Origin: Thiocapsa rosea
GTDB taxonomy: Bacteria > Pseudomonadota > Gammaproteobacteria > Chromatiales > Chromatiaceae
Direction: 5' to 3'
DNA length: 64,000 nucleotides
Assembly (NCBI RefSeq): GCF_003634315.1
Contig: NZ_RBXL01000001.1
Location: forward strand, 3,514,501 to 3,578,500
The position numbers and the translations under genes are program-made. The notes beneath the pieces were generated by a model. That model worked only from the letters and a program-made list of their open reading frames with translations, did no database searches and was not told the origin of the DNA. Of this stretch, positions 35,000 to 43,508 are shown piece by piece (the stretch's first letter is position 1; each line of letters starts with the position of its first letter).

Positions 35000-35094
35000 G
35001 TCGGTTTGGCCGCCGGTCGGTCGTCGCGGCGTCGAGCGGCGCGGCCAAGCCATTCCAACAAATGGCGCATGCCGCACTCTGGACGCGGTTTAAG
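35000..35094. repeat. Palindromic element, copy R6 (right part only)
   Basis: The right half is clear: GCGCGGCCAAGCCATTCCAACAAATGGCGCATGCCGC to GGACGCGGTTTAA. The left terminal TTAAACC is not recognisable; the sequence there is a scrambled GCCGCCGG/CGGCG region. The end provides the TAA stop of the large gene at 35090 (minus strand). Confidence 0.7.
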
Positions 35095-38000
35095 CGGCCA
35101 ATCGCTCGGCATCGACCATGATCTCCCGAGCCGGTCCGAGTGGATCCGCGCCGATGGTGCCGATCAAGGCATCTAGGTAGGCGGGTTCCTGTACCCGAGC
35201 CAGATCGGCCTTGGCGCGGGCCAGGCGCGCGGCGGCATCGAGACGGTCGGCCTCGTCGGCGTAGTGGCGTAGTTCCATGAATTGCTGCAGATTCAGCACC
35301 ATCCTCCGTGCGAGTTGGATGTCGCGCTGTTGCTTGATCTGCAGACGTTCGCGATACCAATCCGAGCCCAGCAGGGACTCGCGAGTAAAGAGGTTGCGGA
35401 TCGCGGGGTCGTGGACCTTTCGTCCCTGATAGTGGCCCTCCGCCATGATGTGGAGCAGGGCCGCGAGCGGCGGACAGGCATCCTCGATGCTGCCGTCCTC
35501 GAGATAGCGTCGGGCGACGCGCTCTTGTGCCTCGCAGATGTTCTCGATGCCGTCGACGAAGACATCCAGGCTCTGCGACTCCGGTCGCAGGATGGCCGAG
35601 GTGAAGACCGCCCGCGGATTGTCGAAGATCTTGCCCATAAAGTGGGCCACGAAGCGCTCGGTGATACGGTAGCCGAGCCGGCTCGCCAGCACGGTGCGGC
35701 CCTGGTACTCGAAGTCTTCGAGGGGCTCCAGATAGTCGTTTGCAATCAGGTATCGCGGATCGCGCTCCTGCTCGGTGAGACGCGCCCAGATCTCCGGGAT
35801 CAACAGGGACACGTCGTGCGAGACCTTGACGTCCGGGCCGATGTGTCCGGCGGAGCTGGAGAACCCGGCATAGCCGGTGAGGATGTAGGAGACCAGGGCG
35901 TTGTTCAGGTCCACGGTCGGGCGCACGGCGTTGAACGGCGCTTTGGTGAGCGCCCCTTCGCTGCCGGCCCCGGTGGTCGATGGAGACTTGCCGGTAAGCG
36001 AGCAGATGAAGTCCATGAAGAGCTCGGGCAGCTCCTGGTAGTGGATCGGGTTGTAGACCGCGAGCGCCCGGATGCCGGGCTCCGGCGGGTTGTTGCGCCG
36101 TCCGGTCAGGACCGCGTCCACCGGGTGGCAGACCGCGATGTCCAGGGGTAGCTTGCGATGGAGGCGCGCGCCCATCTCGGCGACGTACTTGCGCACCGGG
36201 TTGACCAGATCAGGGCGGATCTGAAGGTAGCGCGGGTTTTTCGACGGCTTGCCGTCGACCAGCCGCGGGTGGGCGGAGGAGACGACGGCGAGGCCGTCAT
36301 GCGCCGCCTGCTCGAGACGCTGGCGCATGGGTGCGGTGAAGGTCGAGAGGGTTAGAACATCGCCGATGACCGCGTCCAGCGTCGGTCCCGCCAGCGGCTC
36401 GAAGTTGGCCATGAAGTTGCCGTTCTGCGCCATCTCGAGCTCGGTCTGCTTGTCGAAGCCGGGGATGATGGCGTCGTCCGGGCGCTGGAACAGACGGTAC
36501 TCGCAGTTTCGGGCGAGCTTGAGGCTGTGCTCGCCTTCGCGAGCCGAGGCTCTGCATCCGCTGACCGCACTCGGCGGTATCACGACGGAGGCGGTAATGT
36601 CGTCCTCCATCTGGATCTTCTCGGCAGCGATAAAGTCTTGGCGCAGCTTGAAGGTTCGCCACTTGCCGTCGAGATCGAACCCGACCCGAAGATAGGTCGC
36701 CACGATGCGCCGCCCGAAGGCCTTGAGCTCGTGCCCGGGCGCCCCGTCGACCTCGTCGACCGAGAAGCGGTCGCGCCACGCCTCGCCCCAGCTCGGACGG
36801 TAGAGACGCTTGATCATGAAGGTCAGGGCCAGCAACCGCGGGGGGATCATCGTGAGCCAGGTGTTGTACTCGCGCGTATGGCTTGGCGAGGGGGTCAGCA
36901 GCTTGATGAGCGAGCCCAGACTGCGCTCCGGCGACAAGGGCTTGCGCCCGGCGTCGTGGTCCTCGTGCTCGAAACCGGGGCGGAAGCGATCGCGGTAATC
37001 GCGGTCGAAGATCTCCTGCACCCGGTCCAGATCCTGATGCAGATCATCGACGAAGATAGGGCCGTAGAGCACGGCGTCCTCGAGCGACTTGGAGATCTCG
37101 GACTTGCCGCCGCCCGAGACTGTACAGGGCTTGTGACAGAAGGTGCCTTCGGCCTTGGTGCCGATGAGACGCCAGGAGGGTGCGCCCGGGTGCTTCTGCA
37201 TCTCGATCTTGTAGCCGTTGGGCTGGATGTAGATCTTGCCCGGCTGCAGCCGGATGGTACGGGTCGCGCCCTCGAAATCCCAGGAGATGCGCTGGGCGAG
37301 AAGGTCCATGCGCAGTTTTTGCGGGACGTAGACGACCTGCGGGAAGCGTTTGTCGATCCCGTAGCCCTCCGGCTGCAGATCTATAATCGCGCCGTAACGT
37401 GCGGCGACATCGGTGAATGAATAGCCGGGCTCGCGCGTGGCCTGATCCACGCCGAACTCCTCGCCGTGGTTGAAGCGCGGGAACGCGAGTGCACCGCCCG
37501 AGTGCTCCTCTTCGGCCAGGCCGAAGAGATTGGCGGCGAAGCTGATCTGGGTCTTGACCTCTTTTTTGCAGTAGCCGAAGTAGTTGTCCGCCAGAATGGT
37601 GACGATCACCCCGGAGGCGTCGCGCGCGGTGATCTTGAAGGGATTGCCGTTGTTGTAGCGTTCATCCGGTTCGCTCCAGCACATGCCATCGGCACGCTGG
37701 CGATCGGTCGCGTGGTCACGGTGGGGCAGACCCAGCGCCTGCTTGGTGAGCCGGGTCAGATGCGGGGCGAGCAGCACGCAGCCGGTGTGACCGGTCCAGT
37801 GATCCACGTCCAGGGCGGCATCGAAGTCGGCAAGATAGGGGTTGCCGCCGTTGCCGAAGATGCTCTCGACGAAATCCAGGTTGGAGACCAGATTGCCGGG
37901 CGCGAAGAAACGGACCTCCATGTTCTTCTCGGGCTGGAAACCCGGAACCTCCGGGCAGACCAAGGGGCGCAGCAGGAGCGAGACGAACATCCGTGCCGGT

Positions 38001-38617
38001 TCGCTGTGATTGGCTGTGAAGGGGATGGTCAGCAGGTCTTCGGGCGGATCGAGCGCGGCCGCGAGCAGCTTTGCGAAGACCGCCTTGGGCACTGCCTTCT
38101 TGTCGCCCGGGATGGGCAGCCCGCCCTCGGCGACGTGAAAAGACCCCTCGGTGGTGCGCCGGTCGCTCGCCGGGTTGTGCAGGACGCCTTGCGCCACGCG
38201 GTAGCTTGAGATGATGTCCGAGGTGAAGACATCGCTGTCGACGGGGACGGAGAGTTCGCGGGCCAGTCCGTGACGGTCCAGGATGAAGGATTGGAAGGGC
38301 AGGGTCGGGATTCGATCCAGCTCCAGATCCTCGAAATAGCGTCCCAGGAAATCCTGGATGCGTCGGTCCACCGGGCAATGGTAGGTCGACAGGAGCCGGT
38401 TCTTCTCGCGATAGCTCAGCAGCAGATCGTGGGCGATCTCGATGAAACCTGCCGTCGCCGCTGTGCCGCAGGAGGGTTGACCCGAGGAGATGAGCTTGAA
38501 GTTGATGTAGAGATGGAGCTTCTGACGGTCTTCGGCCGACAGCGATGCGTAAGGACCGTCGTGAAGATCGGCGGACGATTCGGTGTGGAGGCCAAGCTCG
38601 CGAATGGGATCGATCAT
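35090..38617 (-). CDS. Probable PPi-type phosphoenolpyruvate carboxykinase
   Basis: The product is 1175 residues from ATG 38617 (MIDPIRELGLHTE). It resembles the large proteins shown to be pyrophosphate-dependent PEP carboxykinases in Entamoeba and propionibacteria, which interconvert oxaloacetate + PPi and PEP + CO2 + Pi (recognition from memory, about the right length). Visible: a phosphate-loop-like TVSGGGKSEISKS near residue 500, LARNCEYRLFQRPDDAIIPGFDKQTE near 720, a RDYRDRFRPG segment, and a C-terminal helical region. No signal or TM segment. It would save ATP in gluconeogenic or anaplerotic flux. The TAA stop is formed by element R6. If the family call is wrong, it is a giant conserved cytosolic protein of unknown function. 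Confidence 0.6.
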   Translation of the reverse strand: MIDPIRELGLHTESSADLHDGPYASLSAEDRQKLHLYINFKLISSGQPSCGTAATAGFIEIAHDLLLSYREKNRLLSTYHCPVDRRIQDFLGRYFEDLELDRIPTLPFQSFILDRHGLARELSVPVDSDVFTSDIISSYRVAQGVLHNPASDRRTTEGSFHVAEGGLPIPGDKKAVPKAVFAKLLAAALDPPEDLLTIPFTANHSEPARMFVSLLLRPLVCPEVPGFQPEKNMEVRFFAPGNLVSNLDFVESIFGNGGNPYLADFDAALDVDHWTGHTGCVLLAPHLTRLTKQALGLPHRDHATDRQRADGMCWSEPDERYNNGNPFKITARDASGVIVTILADNYFGYCKKEVKTQISFAANLFGLAEEEHSGGALAFPRFNHGEEFGVDQATREPGYSFTDVAARYGAIIDLQPEGYGIDKRFPQVVYVPQKLRMDLLAQRISWDFEGATRTIRLQPGKIYIQPNGYKIEMQKHPGAPSWRLIGTKAEGTFCHKPCTVSGGGKSEISKSLEDAVLYGPIFVDDLHQDLDRVQEIFDRDYRDRFRPGFEHEDHDAGRKPLSPERSLGSLIKLLTPSPSHTREYNTWLTMIPPRLLALTFMIKRLYRPSWGEAWRDRFSVDEVDGAPGHELKAFGRRIVATYLRVGFDLDGKWRTFKLRQDFIAAEKIQMEDDITASVVIPPSAVSGCRASAREGEHSLKLARNCEYRLFQRPDDAIIPGFDKQTELEMAQNGNFMANFEPLAGPTLDAVIGDVLTLSTFTAPMRQRLEQAAHDGLAVVSSAHPRLVDGKPSKNPRYLQIRPDLVNPVRKYVAEMGARLHRKLPLDIAVCHPVDAVLTGRRNNPPEPGIRALAVYNPIHYQELPELFMDFICSLTGKSPSTTGAGSEGALTKAPFNAVRPTVDLNNALVSYILTGYAGFSSSAGHIGPDVKVSHDVSLLIPEIWARLTEQERDPRYLIANDYLEPLEDFEYQGRTVLASRLGYRITERFVAHFMGKIFDNPRAVFTSAILRPESQSLDVFVDGIENICEAQERVARRYLEDGSIEDACPPLAALLHIMAEGHYQGRKVHDPAIRNLFTRESLLGSDWYRERLQIKQQRDIQLARRMVLNLQQFMELRHYADEADRLDAAARLARAKADLARVQEPAYLDALIGTIGADPLGPAREIMVDAERLAA

Positions 38618-39048
38618 GTCGGTGACCTGCTGTGTTGGGCGGGGCCTGCCGCGGGGACGCGGCGCTCGTCGTTTCGAAAGGCGGTGGAGGCGGAACGTTC
38701 CGTGAGAGTTAAGCACAAACGACGCCACGTGGCGCGCTCCTCGTCCGATCGCATTTCCATGTTTGCTGTATCGGATTTCAGAACCGTCCCCGTCGATGTC
38801 GAAGCGCTGGGGTCTGACCTCGGCCAACATCCACCGAGCGAGGGGCCAGGGATCGTCGCGCCGGACTCGACCCGCCTGCCGTCAGGCCGGGGGAAGATGT
38901 CGACTGCAAGTCGACGATCCCGGGGTGCTCGCCGTTCGGCGATGGGGGCCGGTGTGGTTGAGGGCCGGAGTGACGATCGGCACCGAGCGGAAAACCCGGG
39001 CTACGACCCGCGACCGGAACGCCCGCCGCATTGATCATGGACTAAGAT
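38618..39048. other. Long intergenic region upstream of the PEPCK-like gene
   Basis: About 430 bases without a supportable gene. It includes a short repeat (38892-38924) shared with 53026-53059 and must contain the promoter of the minus-strand gene at 38617. On the minus strand, weak coding character around the repeat (HPGIVDLQS) suggests an eroded gene fragment. Confidence 0.35.
38892..38924. repeat. Short dispersed repeat (shared with 53026-53059)
   Basis: On the complement: CCGGGATCGTCGACTTGCAG then TCGACATCTTCC. The copy at 53026 differs at only a few positions. It contains the near-palindrome GTCGACTTGCAGTCGAC. On one frame both copies encode PGI-DLQS, so it could be a fragment of a once-coding sequence. 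Confidence 0.5.
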
Positions 39049-39085
39049 CGATCGCTCGCGCACCGACCTGGTGCGCGAGCGATCG
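39049..39085. terminator. Perfect 16-bp hairpin after the response regulator gene
   Basis: CGATCGCTCGCGCACC (39049-39064) and its exact complement (39070-39085) around a GACCT loop. It lies 15 bases past the stop of the response regulator gene (minus strand). T content after the stem is low (ATCTTAGT), so termination may be weak; a cruciform or mRNA 3'-end stabiliser is also possible. Confidence 0.6.
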
Positions 39086-39100
39086 GCACGGCACCCGGGA

Positions 39101-39790
39101 TCAACCGGGGCCATTCTCGGCATAACGGTAGCCGGCCCCGCGCACGGTCTCGATCGGCTCGCCGCAGGGGCCGAGCTTCTTTCGAAGCCGACCGATGTAG
39201 ACATCGACAACATTGGTTTGGGGGTCTTCATTGATGCCCCACAAGGTGCTGAGGATGCGCTCGCGCGAGAAGATCTTGCGCGGGTTTCCGAGAAAGAGCT
39301 TCACCAGGTCGCGTTCTTTGGGGGTCAGATTGATCGGCGTATCGCCGCATCGGACCTCCAGTGATCGGGTGTCGAAGCTCAGCGCGCCCGATGTCAGCAC
39401 ATGAGGTGCCGATGCGCTCTCCTCGAACCCGACGGAGCGTCGCGCGAGGGCCTCGATACGAGCCATCAACTCGTCGAAGTCGAAGGGTTTAGGCAGATAG
39501 TCGTCCGCCCCCATCCGCAAACCCGCGACGCGATCCTCGACATCGGCCAGTGCGCTCAGCATCAGGATCGGGGTCCGGTTCTTCTTCGCGCGCAGTCGTC
39601 GGCAGACATCCTGCCCGCTGATCCCGGGCAACATCAGATCCAGCACGATCACGTCGAAATAGGCATCGGCGATCATGACCAGGGCCAACTCGCCCGTCGG
39701 GGCAACGCTGACCGACCAACCCTCGGCCTTTAGGCCGCGCTGGACGAAATCGGCGACCCGGGCCTCGTCCTCGACCAACAAGATATTCAC
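39101..39790 (-). CDS. OmpR-family response regulator
   Basis: The product is 229 residues. Receiver: LLVEDEARV, phospho-Asp in IVLDLMLPGISG, Lys in YLPKPFDF. C-terminal winged helix: INLTPKERDLVKLFL, TNVVDVYIGRLRKKLG, ETVRGAGYRY. It is the partner of the kinase encoded directly downstream in the transcript order (kinase upstream on the minus strand, 4-base ATGA overlap at 39787-39790). The hairpin at 39049 follows. Target genes unknown. Confidence 0.9.
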   Translation of the reverse strand: MNILLVEDEARVADFVQRGLKAEGWSVSVAPTGELALVMIADAYFDVIVLDLMLPGISGQDVCRRLRAKKNRTPILMLSALADVEDRVAGLRMGADDYLPKPFDFDELMARIEALARRSVGFEESASAPHVLTSGALSFDTRSLEVRCGDTPINLTPKERDLVKLFLGNPRKIFSRERILSTLWGINEDPQTNVVDVYIGRLRKKLGPCGEPIETVRGAGYRYAENGPG

Positions 39791-41367
39791 GGCGCCACAC
39801 TCAACGGTATCTCCGCCGGCAGATCCACCCGTACCGTCATGCCCTCCCCGGGCCGGCTCTCGACGCCGATCCTGCCCTCGTGCGCCTCGACGATGGCCTT
39901 CGCCACCGGCAGGCCCAGTCCGACTCCGGATTCGTACCCCCGAGCGGCATTGCTGCCCCTGAAGAAGCGCTGGAAGACCTGTGCAAGATCCTCCGGGCCG
40001 AGTCCCGGCCCTGTGTCGGTGAAGGAGATCCGATACCCGTCCGGGATCCGCTCCAGGCGGATGGCAACCTGCCCGTCGCCGTATCGCATGGCGTTGTCGA
40101 GGAGGATCAGGATCACCTGACGCAGTCGATCCGGGTCTGCACGCAGCAGGGCTTGATCGACCTCGCTCAGCAGCATGGCGGACCCGCCGTGATTCTCCAG
40201 CAGACTGCGGCAGTCCGCGAGCACGGCGGGCAGGAAGGTCGTCAAGTCGAGCACGCGTGCGATGAGGCGAGTCTCCCGGGATTCGCGTCGTGCGATGAAT
40301 AGGAGATCATCGACCAAGCGCGCCGTATGGGTGGCTGCGTCGCGGCATCGCGTCAATGCCTCGCGGTATTCGGTGGAGGGTCGATCGACCCCGCGCAAGG
40401 CGATGTCGGCCTCGCCGCGGATGATGGTCAGCGGGGTGCGCAGCTCATGACTGACATCGGCCAGGAGGCGCCGCCGACTCGCCTCGGCATCCTTGAGCGT
40501 CGCCAAGAGCCGCTCCAGATCAGCGGTGCGCTCGACCACGGCCTTCTCGAGCCGCTTATTGGATGTCTCGAGACCCTGCTCGCGGGCCGCGATCTCGTCG
40601 GCCATCCGGTTGAGTGCGTCGGCGACACCCTCGAGCTCGCCGCCGCCGCCCGAGACGATGCGATGCTCGCGATCCCCGCGGGCCAGTGCTTCAGCGCCTG
40701 CGATCAGATTCCCGACCGGTCTCTTGAAGTCGCGCACCAGCCACCAGAATACAGCGGCACCGGCCAAGGCGCCGAAGGCCGTGACCAGGGCGGCCAAGAG
40801 CTGGTTCAGGCGTGATCGCGCGTCCAGGATTGCGCGCTGCTCGGTCAGCTCTCGGACCTGGACATCGAGCGCTTCCTGGATGAGCCGGGCAAAATCCCGG
40901 TCGACACGCTCGTCGAGAATCTTGGAGAGGCGTCCCCACTCCTCGACCAAGGGGATCGGGTAATCGCTGTCGAGCACGGTTTGGTACTCGGCGAGGAGGT
41001 TCTGGATCTTGGTTTCGATGCCGACAAGTCGATCAAGAGCCGTCACCATCTCGTCTGAATCGAGGTGGATCTCTTCGGCGATGATCTCTCGGATGGTCGT
41101 AATGTCATGTCGGATCGCGGCCAGCAGCGTGGTCTCCAGCTCGCCTTTGTCGCGGTCGCCGATCGTCATCGCGTCGCCGAACTGCTTGAACAGTTGGTAG
41201 GTGTGGTTCGACAGCGAGAGATACCCCTCGTACGATCGATGTGCGAGATCGATGCGTGCGAGGTTTTGGCGGGCCTCGTGCGTGCCCCAGAGTGCCAGGG
41301 AGGCGGCGACCATGGCCAGGCCCAGGAGTCCGGCAAACAATAGGAATAGCTTCGTCCCGAATCGCAT
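39787..41367 (-). CDS. Membrane sensor histidine kinase with HAMP domain
   Basis: The product is 526 residues from ATG 41367 (MRFGTKLFLLFAGLLGLAMV). An upstream in-frame ATG at 41454 lies inside a decayed element copy (R7) and gives an implausible N-terminus. Layout: TM1 about 5-30; periplasmic helical sensor about 31-200; TM2 (LLAALVTAFGALAGAAVFWWLV); HAMP about 230-285; HisKA with phospho-His in LLADVSHELRTPLTIIRGEA; HATPase with NAMRYGD, DTGPGLG and GVGLGLPVAKAI. It phosphorylates the OmpR-type regulator encoded next. The signal is unknown. Confidence 0.9.
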   Translation of the reverse strand: MRFGTKLFLLFAGLLGLAMVAASLALWGTHEARQNLARIDLAHRSYEGYLSLSNHTYQLFKQFGDAMTIGDRDKGELETTLLAAIRHDITTIREIIAEEIHLDSDEMVTALDRLVGIETKIQNLLAEYQTVLDSDYPIPLVEEWGRLSKILDERVDRDFARLIQEALDVQVRELTEQRAILDARSRLNQLLAALVTAFGALAGAAVFWWLVRDFKRPVGNLIAGAEALARGDREHRIVSGGGGELEGVADALNRMADEIAAREQGLETSNKRLEKAVVERTADLERLLATLKDAEASRRRLLADVSHELRTPLTIIRGEADIALRGVDRPSTEYREALTRCRDAATHTARLVDDLLFIARRESRETRLIARVLDLTTFLPAVLADCRSLLENHGGSAMLLSEVDQALLRADPDRLRQVILILLDNAMRYGDGQVAIRLERIPDGYRISFTDTGPGLGPEDLAQVFQRFFRGSNAARGYESGVGLGLPVAKAIVEAHEGRIGVESRPGEGMTVRVDLPAEIPLSVAP

Positions 41368-41394
41368 CAATGAGGCCGAGCCGTTGCTGCTTCT

Positions 41395-41494
41395 CGTGAA
41401 ACCGCGTTCACGAAGCCGCTGGGTTGTCTTCGCCAAGGATGCGTCATGGTACACGCTGCTTGGCGACGCCGTCCCTGGCGATGACGACGTTTAG
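41395..41494. repeat. Palindromic element, copy R7 (decayed)
   Basis: GTGAAACCGCGTTCACG at the left and GATGACGACGTTTAGAG at the right with interior GGATGCGTCATG, matching the outer arm motif (ATGCGTCAT) of the family. The length of about 100 bp fits one unit. The end pairing is poor, so this is an old copy. Its right end gives the TAA stop of the gene at 41491. Confidence 0.5.
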
Positions 41495-42057
41495 AGTCGC
41501 CGGCACTGGTCTTCCTTGTTGCCGGACACCCGGTTGTTGCCGCCGGTCGGTGCCGGTGTATTGCTCTTGCACTGGAGATTACCGTCGATCGTGTTGCGCG
41601 CGATGATCAGGCCGCCGGTGTTGCTGAATGCCTGCACGTCGCCGTCCACGACATTGTCGCGCACCGCAACCGTTCTGCGGTTGCTCTTTAACTGGATGTT
41701 GCCGTCGACCCTATTTTTCTCGATATAGCTGGGGGATCCCCGCAGGTTTTCCGCCTGTACATCCCCTTTAACATAGCTGCTCCTGAGCGTCACGGCATTG
41801 GCGTCTTTGGCTTGGACGTTGCCGTCGATCAAGGCGCCCGTCGCTGTCAGGGTGCCGCCGGAATAGACGAGCACATTACCCTTGACCTTGGTACCGTTGA
41901 GATTGCAGATGCCTTTGACAACGACGTTGCCGTCGATTGTCACCGCCCCTCGGTTGGGCGGGCAGGGGTAATCTCCGGCGAAGGCGGCGGGCGAAAGCCC
42001 GATACAGCCGAGGGCAAGTAGAGCGGCCAGGGGGCGGAATGCTGTGTTGAAGTGCAT
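41491..42057 (-). CDS. Secreted beta-helix-like repeat protein
   Basis: The product is 188 residues from ATG 42057 (MHFNTAFRPLAALLALGCIG), with a signal peptide to about residue 27 (PAAFA). The mature part is a run of short strand repeats of about 20-22 residues: GNVVVKGICNLNGTKVKGNV, LIDGNVQAKD, YVKGDVQAENLRG, RVDGNIQLKS, VVDGDVQAFS, TIDGNLQCKS. This regular (V/I)(D/K)G(N/D)(V/I)Q spacing points to a right-handed beta-helix or bactofilin-like solenoid. Cys at both ends may form a disulfide. Function unknown; a surface or matrix role is likely. The stop TAA comes from decayed element R7. Confidence 0.65.
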   Translation of the reverse strand: MHFNTAFRPLAALLALGCIGLSPAAFAGDYPCPPNRGAVTIDGNVVVKGICNLNGTKVKGNVLVYSGGTLTATGALIDGNVQAKDANAVTLRSSYVKGDVQAENLRGSPSYIEKNRVDGNIQLKSNRRTVAVRDNVVDGDVQAFSNTGGLIIARNTIDGNLQCKSNTPAPTGGNNRVSGNKEDQCRRL

Positions 42058-42289
42058 GTTGAATCTCCGATTTAACTGTTTCGGTGGCTTGAACCAAACC
42101 CGAACGGCGTGTGCCCATCTCGGCTCGCGGACGGGTGCTGCAGTCGAGGTCGTGCTGGCTCCCTCCGCTTTCGGGCTCTCCCTGATGCCGCCAGGATGGG
42201 GTATGCCTCCTGAACGCAGGCTGTCGGATGCATGAACGTCGCTTGATAAAAACATGAAGTATTTCTAAACACAGACAGGGGGTGACGCG

Positions 42290-43303
42290 ATGCGTGTTCT
42301 GGTCACAGGCGGGGCGGGGTACATCGGCAGCCACACCTGCGTGGAGATGCTGAGCGCGGGGATGGACGTGGTGGTGGTGGACAACCTGAGCAACAGCAAG
42401 GAGGAGTCGCTGCGGCGGGTCGGCGAGATCACGGCACGCACGCTGACCTTCATCAAGGCGGATCTGCGTGATCGCGCGTCACTCGATGCGATCTTTCGCG
42501 ACGGCGCCTTCGATGCCGTCGTCCATTTCGCCGGGCTCAAGGCGGTCGGTGAGTCGGTCGAGATCCCGCTTGCCTACTACGACAACAACCTCGGCGGGAC
42601 CATTACGCTCTGCCGGGCGATGGCCGATGCCGGGGTCAAGAACCTGGTCTTCAGCTCCTCGGCCACCGTCTACGGAGACCCGGCGACGGTGCCGATCCGG
42701 GAAGGGTTTCCGCTCTCGGCGACGAATCCCTACGGCCGCTCCAAGCTCTTCATCGAGGAGATCCTGCGCGATCTTCACGTCTCGGACGCGGCCTGGAACA
42801 TCGCCCTGCTGCGCTACTTCAATCCGGTCGGTGCGCATCCGAGCGGGCGGATCGGCGAGGACCCCAACGGCATTCCGAACAACCTGATGCCCTATGTCGC
42901 CCAAGTCGCCGTCGGCAAGCTGCCGCGGCTGCGCGTCTTCGGCGACGACTATCCGACCCCGGACGGCACCGGCGTGCGCGATTACATCCATGTCGTCGAC
43001 CTGGCGCGCGGACATCTCGCGGCGCTGCGTCGGCTCGAGCAGGCACCGGGCGTGGTGACCTACAACCTCGGGACCGGGCAAGGCTATAGCGTGCTCGACA
43101 TGGTCGACGCCTTCGCGCGTGCGAGCGGTCGCCCGGTGCCCTTCGAGATCGTCGCGCGTCGGCCCGGAGATATCGCCGTCTGCTATGCCGATCCGGCGCT
43201 CGCCAAGGCGGAGCTCGGTTGGGAGGCGCAGCTCGGGATCGACGAGATGGTTCGCGACAGTTGGCGGTGGCAATCCGAGAATCCGCAGGGATTCGGAGAT
43301 TGA
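42290..43303 (+). CDS. galE: UDP-glucose 4-epimerase
   Basis: The product is 337 residues, the standard GalE size. N-terminal NAD-binding motif [17 protein letters not shown]; catalytic Ser in [10 protein letters not shown]; YxxxK in [46 protein letters not shown]. It interconverts UDP-glucose and UDP-galactose for envelope or exopolysaccharide sugars. AGGGGG sits upstream of the ATG at good spacing. No other sugar genes are adjacent. Convergent with the PhoQ-like kinase gene, with element R8 between them. Confidence 0.95.
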   Translation: MRVLVTGGAGYIGSHTCVEMLSAGMDVVVVDNLSNSKEESLRRVGEITARTLTFIKADLRDRASLDAIFRDGAFDAVVHFAGLKAVGESVEIPLAYYDNNLGGTITLCRAMADAGVKNLVFSSSATVYGDPATVPIREGFPLSATNPYGRSKLFIEEILRDLHVSDAAWNIALLRYFNPVGAHPSGRIGEDPNGIPNNLMPYVAQVAVGKLPRLRVFGDDYPTPDGTGVRDYIHVVDLARGHLAALRRLEQAPGVVTYNLGTGQGYSVLDMVDAFARASGRPVPFEIVARRPGDIAVCYADPALAKAELGWEAQLGIDEMVRDSWRWQSENPQGFGD

Positions 43304-43312
43304 TGCGCGGCG

Positions 43313-43508
43313 GTTAAACCGCGTCCGGTGTGAGATGCCGGATCTTCGAGAGAGTTCGAGGTTTGGTGCGTCCACGGCCCTAAGCGGGGACGGGGTCTAA
43401 ATAATAGATTTTTTAATCTCTTAAACCGCGCCAGCTCCAGCGGTCGTGAAGTCTGCCGGGGCCGATCCCACCTACAGACATCGCCTATCGCGCCGGGCGC
43501 GGTTTAAG
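43313..43508. repeat. Palindromic element, copy R8 (paired)
   Basis: Unit 2 (43313-43400) is diverged but keeps TTAAACCGCGTCCGG; the linker AATAATAGATTTTTTAATCTC follows; unit 1 (43421-43507) has a diverged inner stem and ends CGCCGGGCGCGGTTTAA. It lies between the 3' ends of galE and the PhoQ-like gene and forms the TAA stop of the latter. Deleting the element would leave TAA there. Confidence 0.82.

Noticed and set aside
41367-41454. Longer N-terminus for the histidine kinase
   Set aside because: The extra 29 residues come from the decayed element R7; the TM helix follows directly after ATG 41367.
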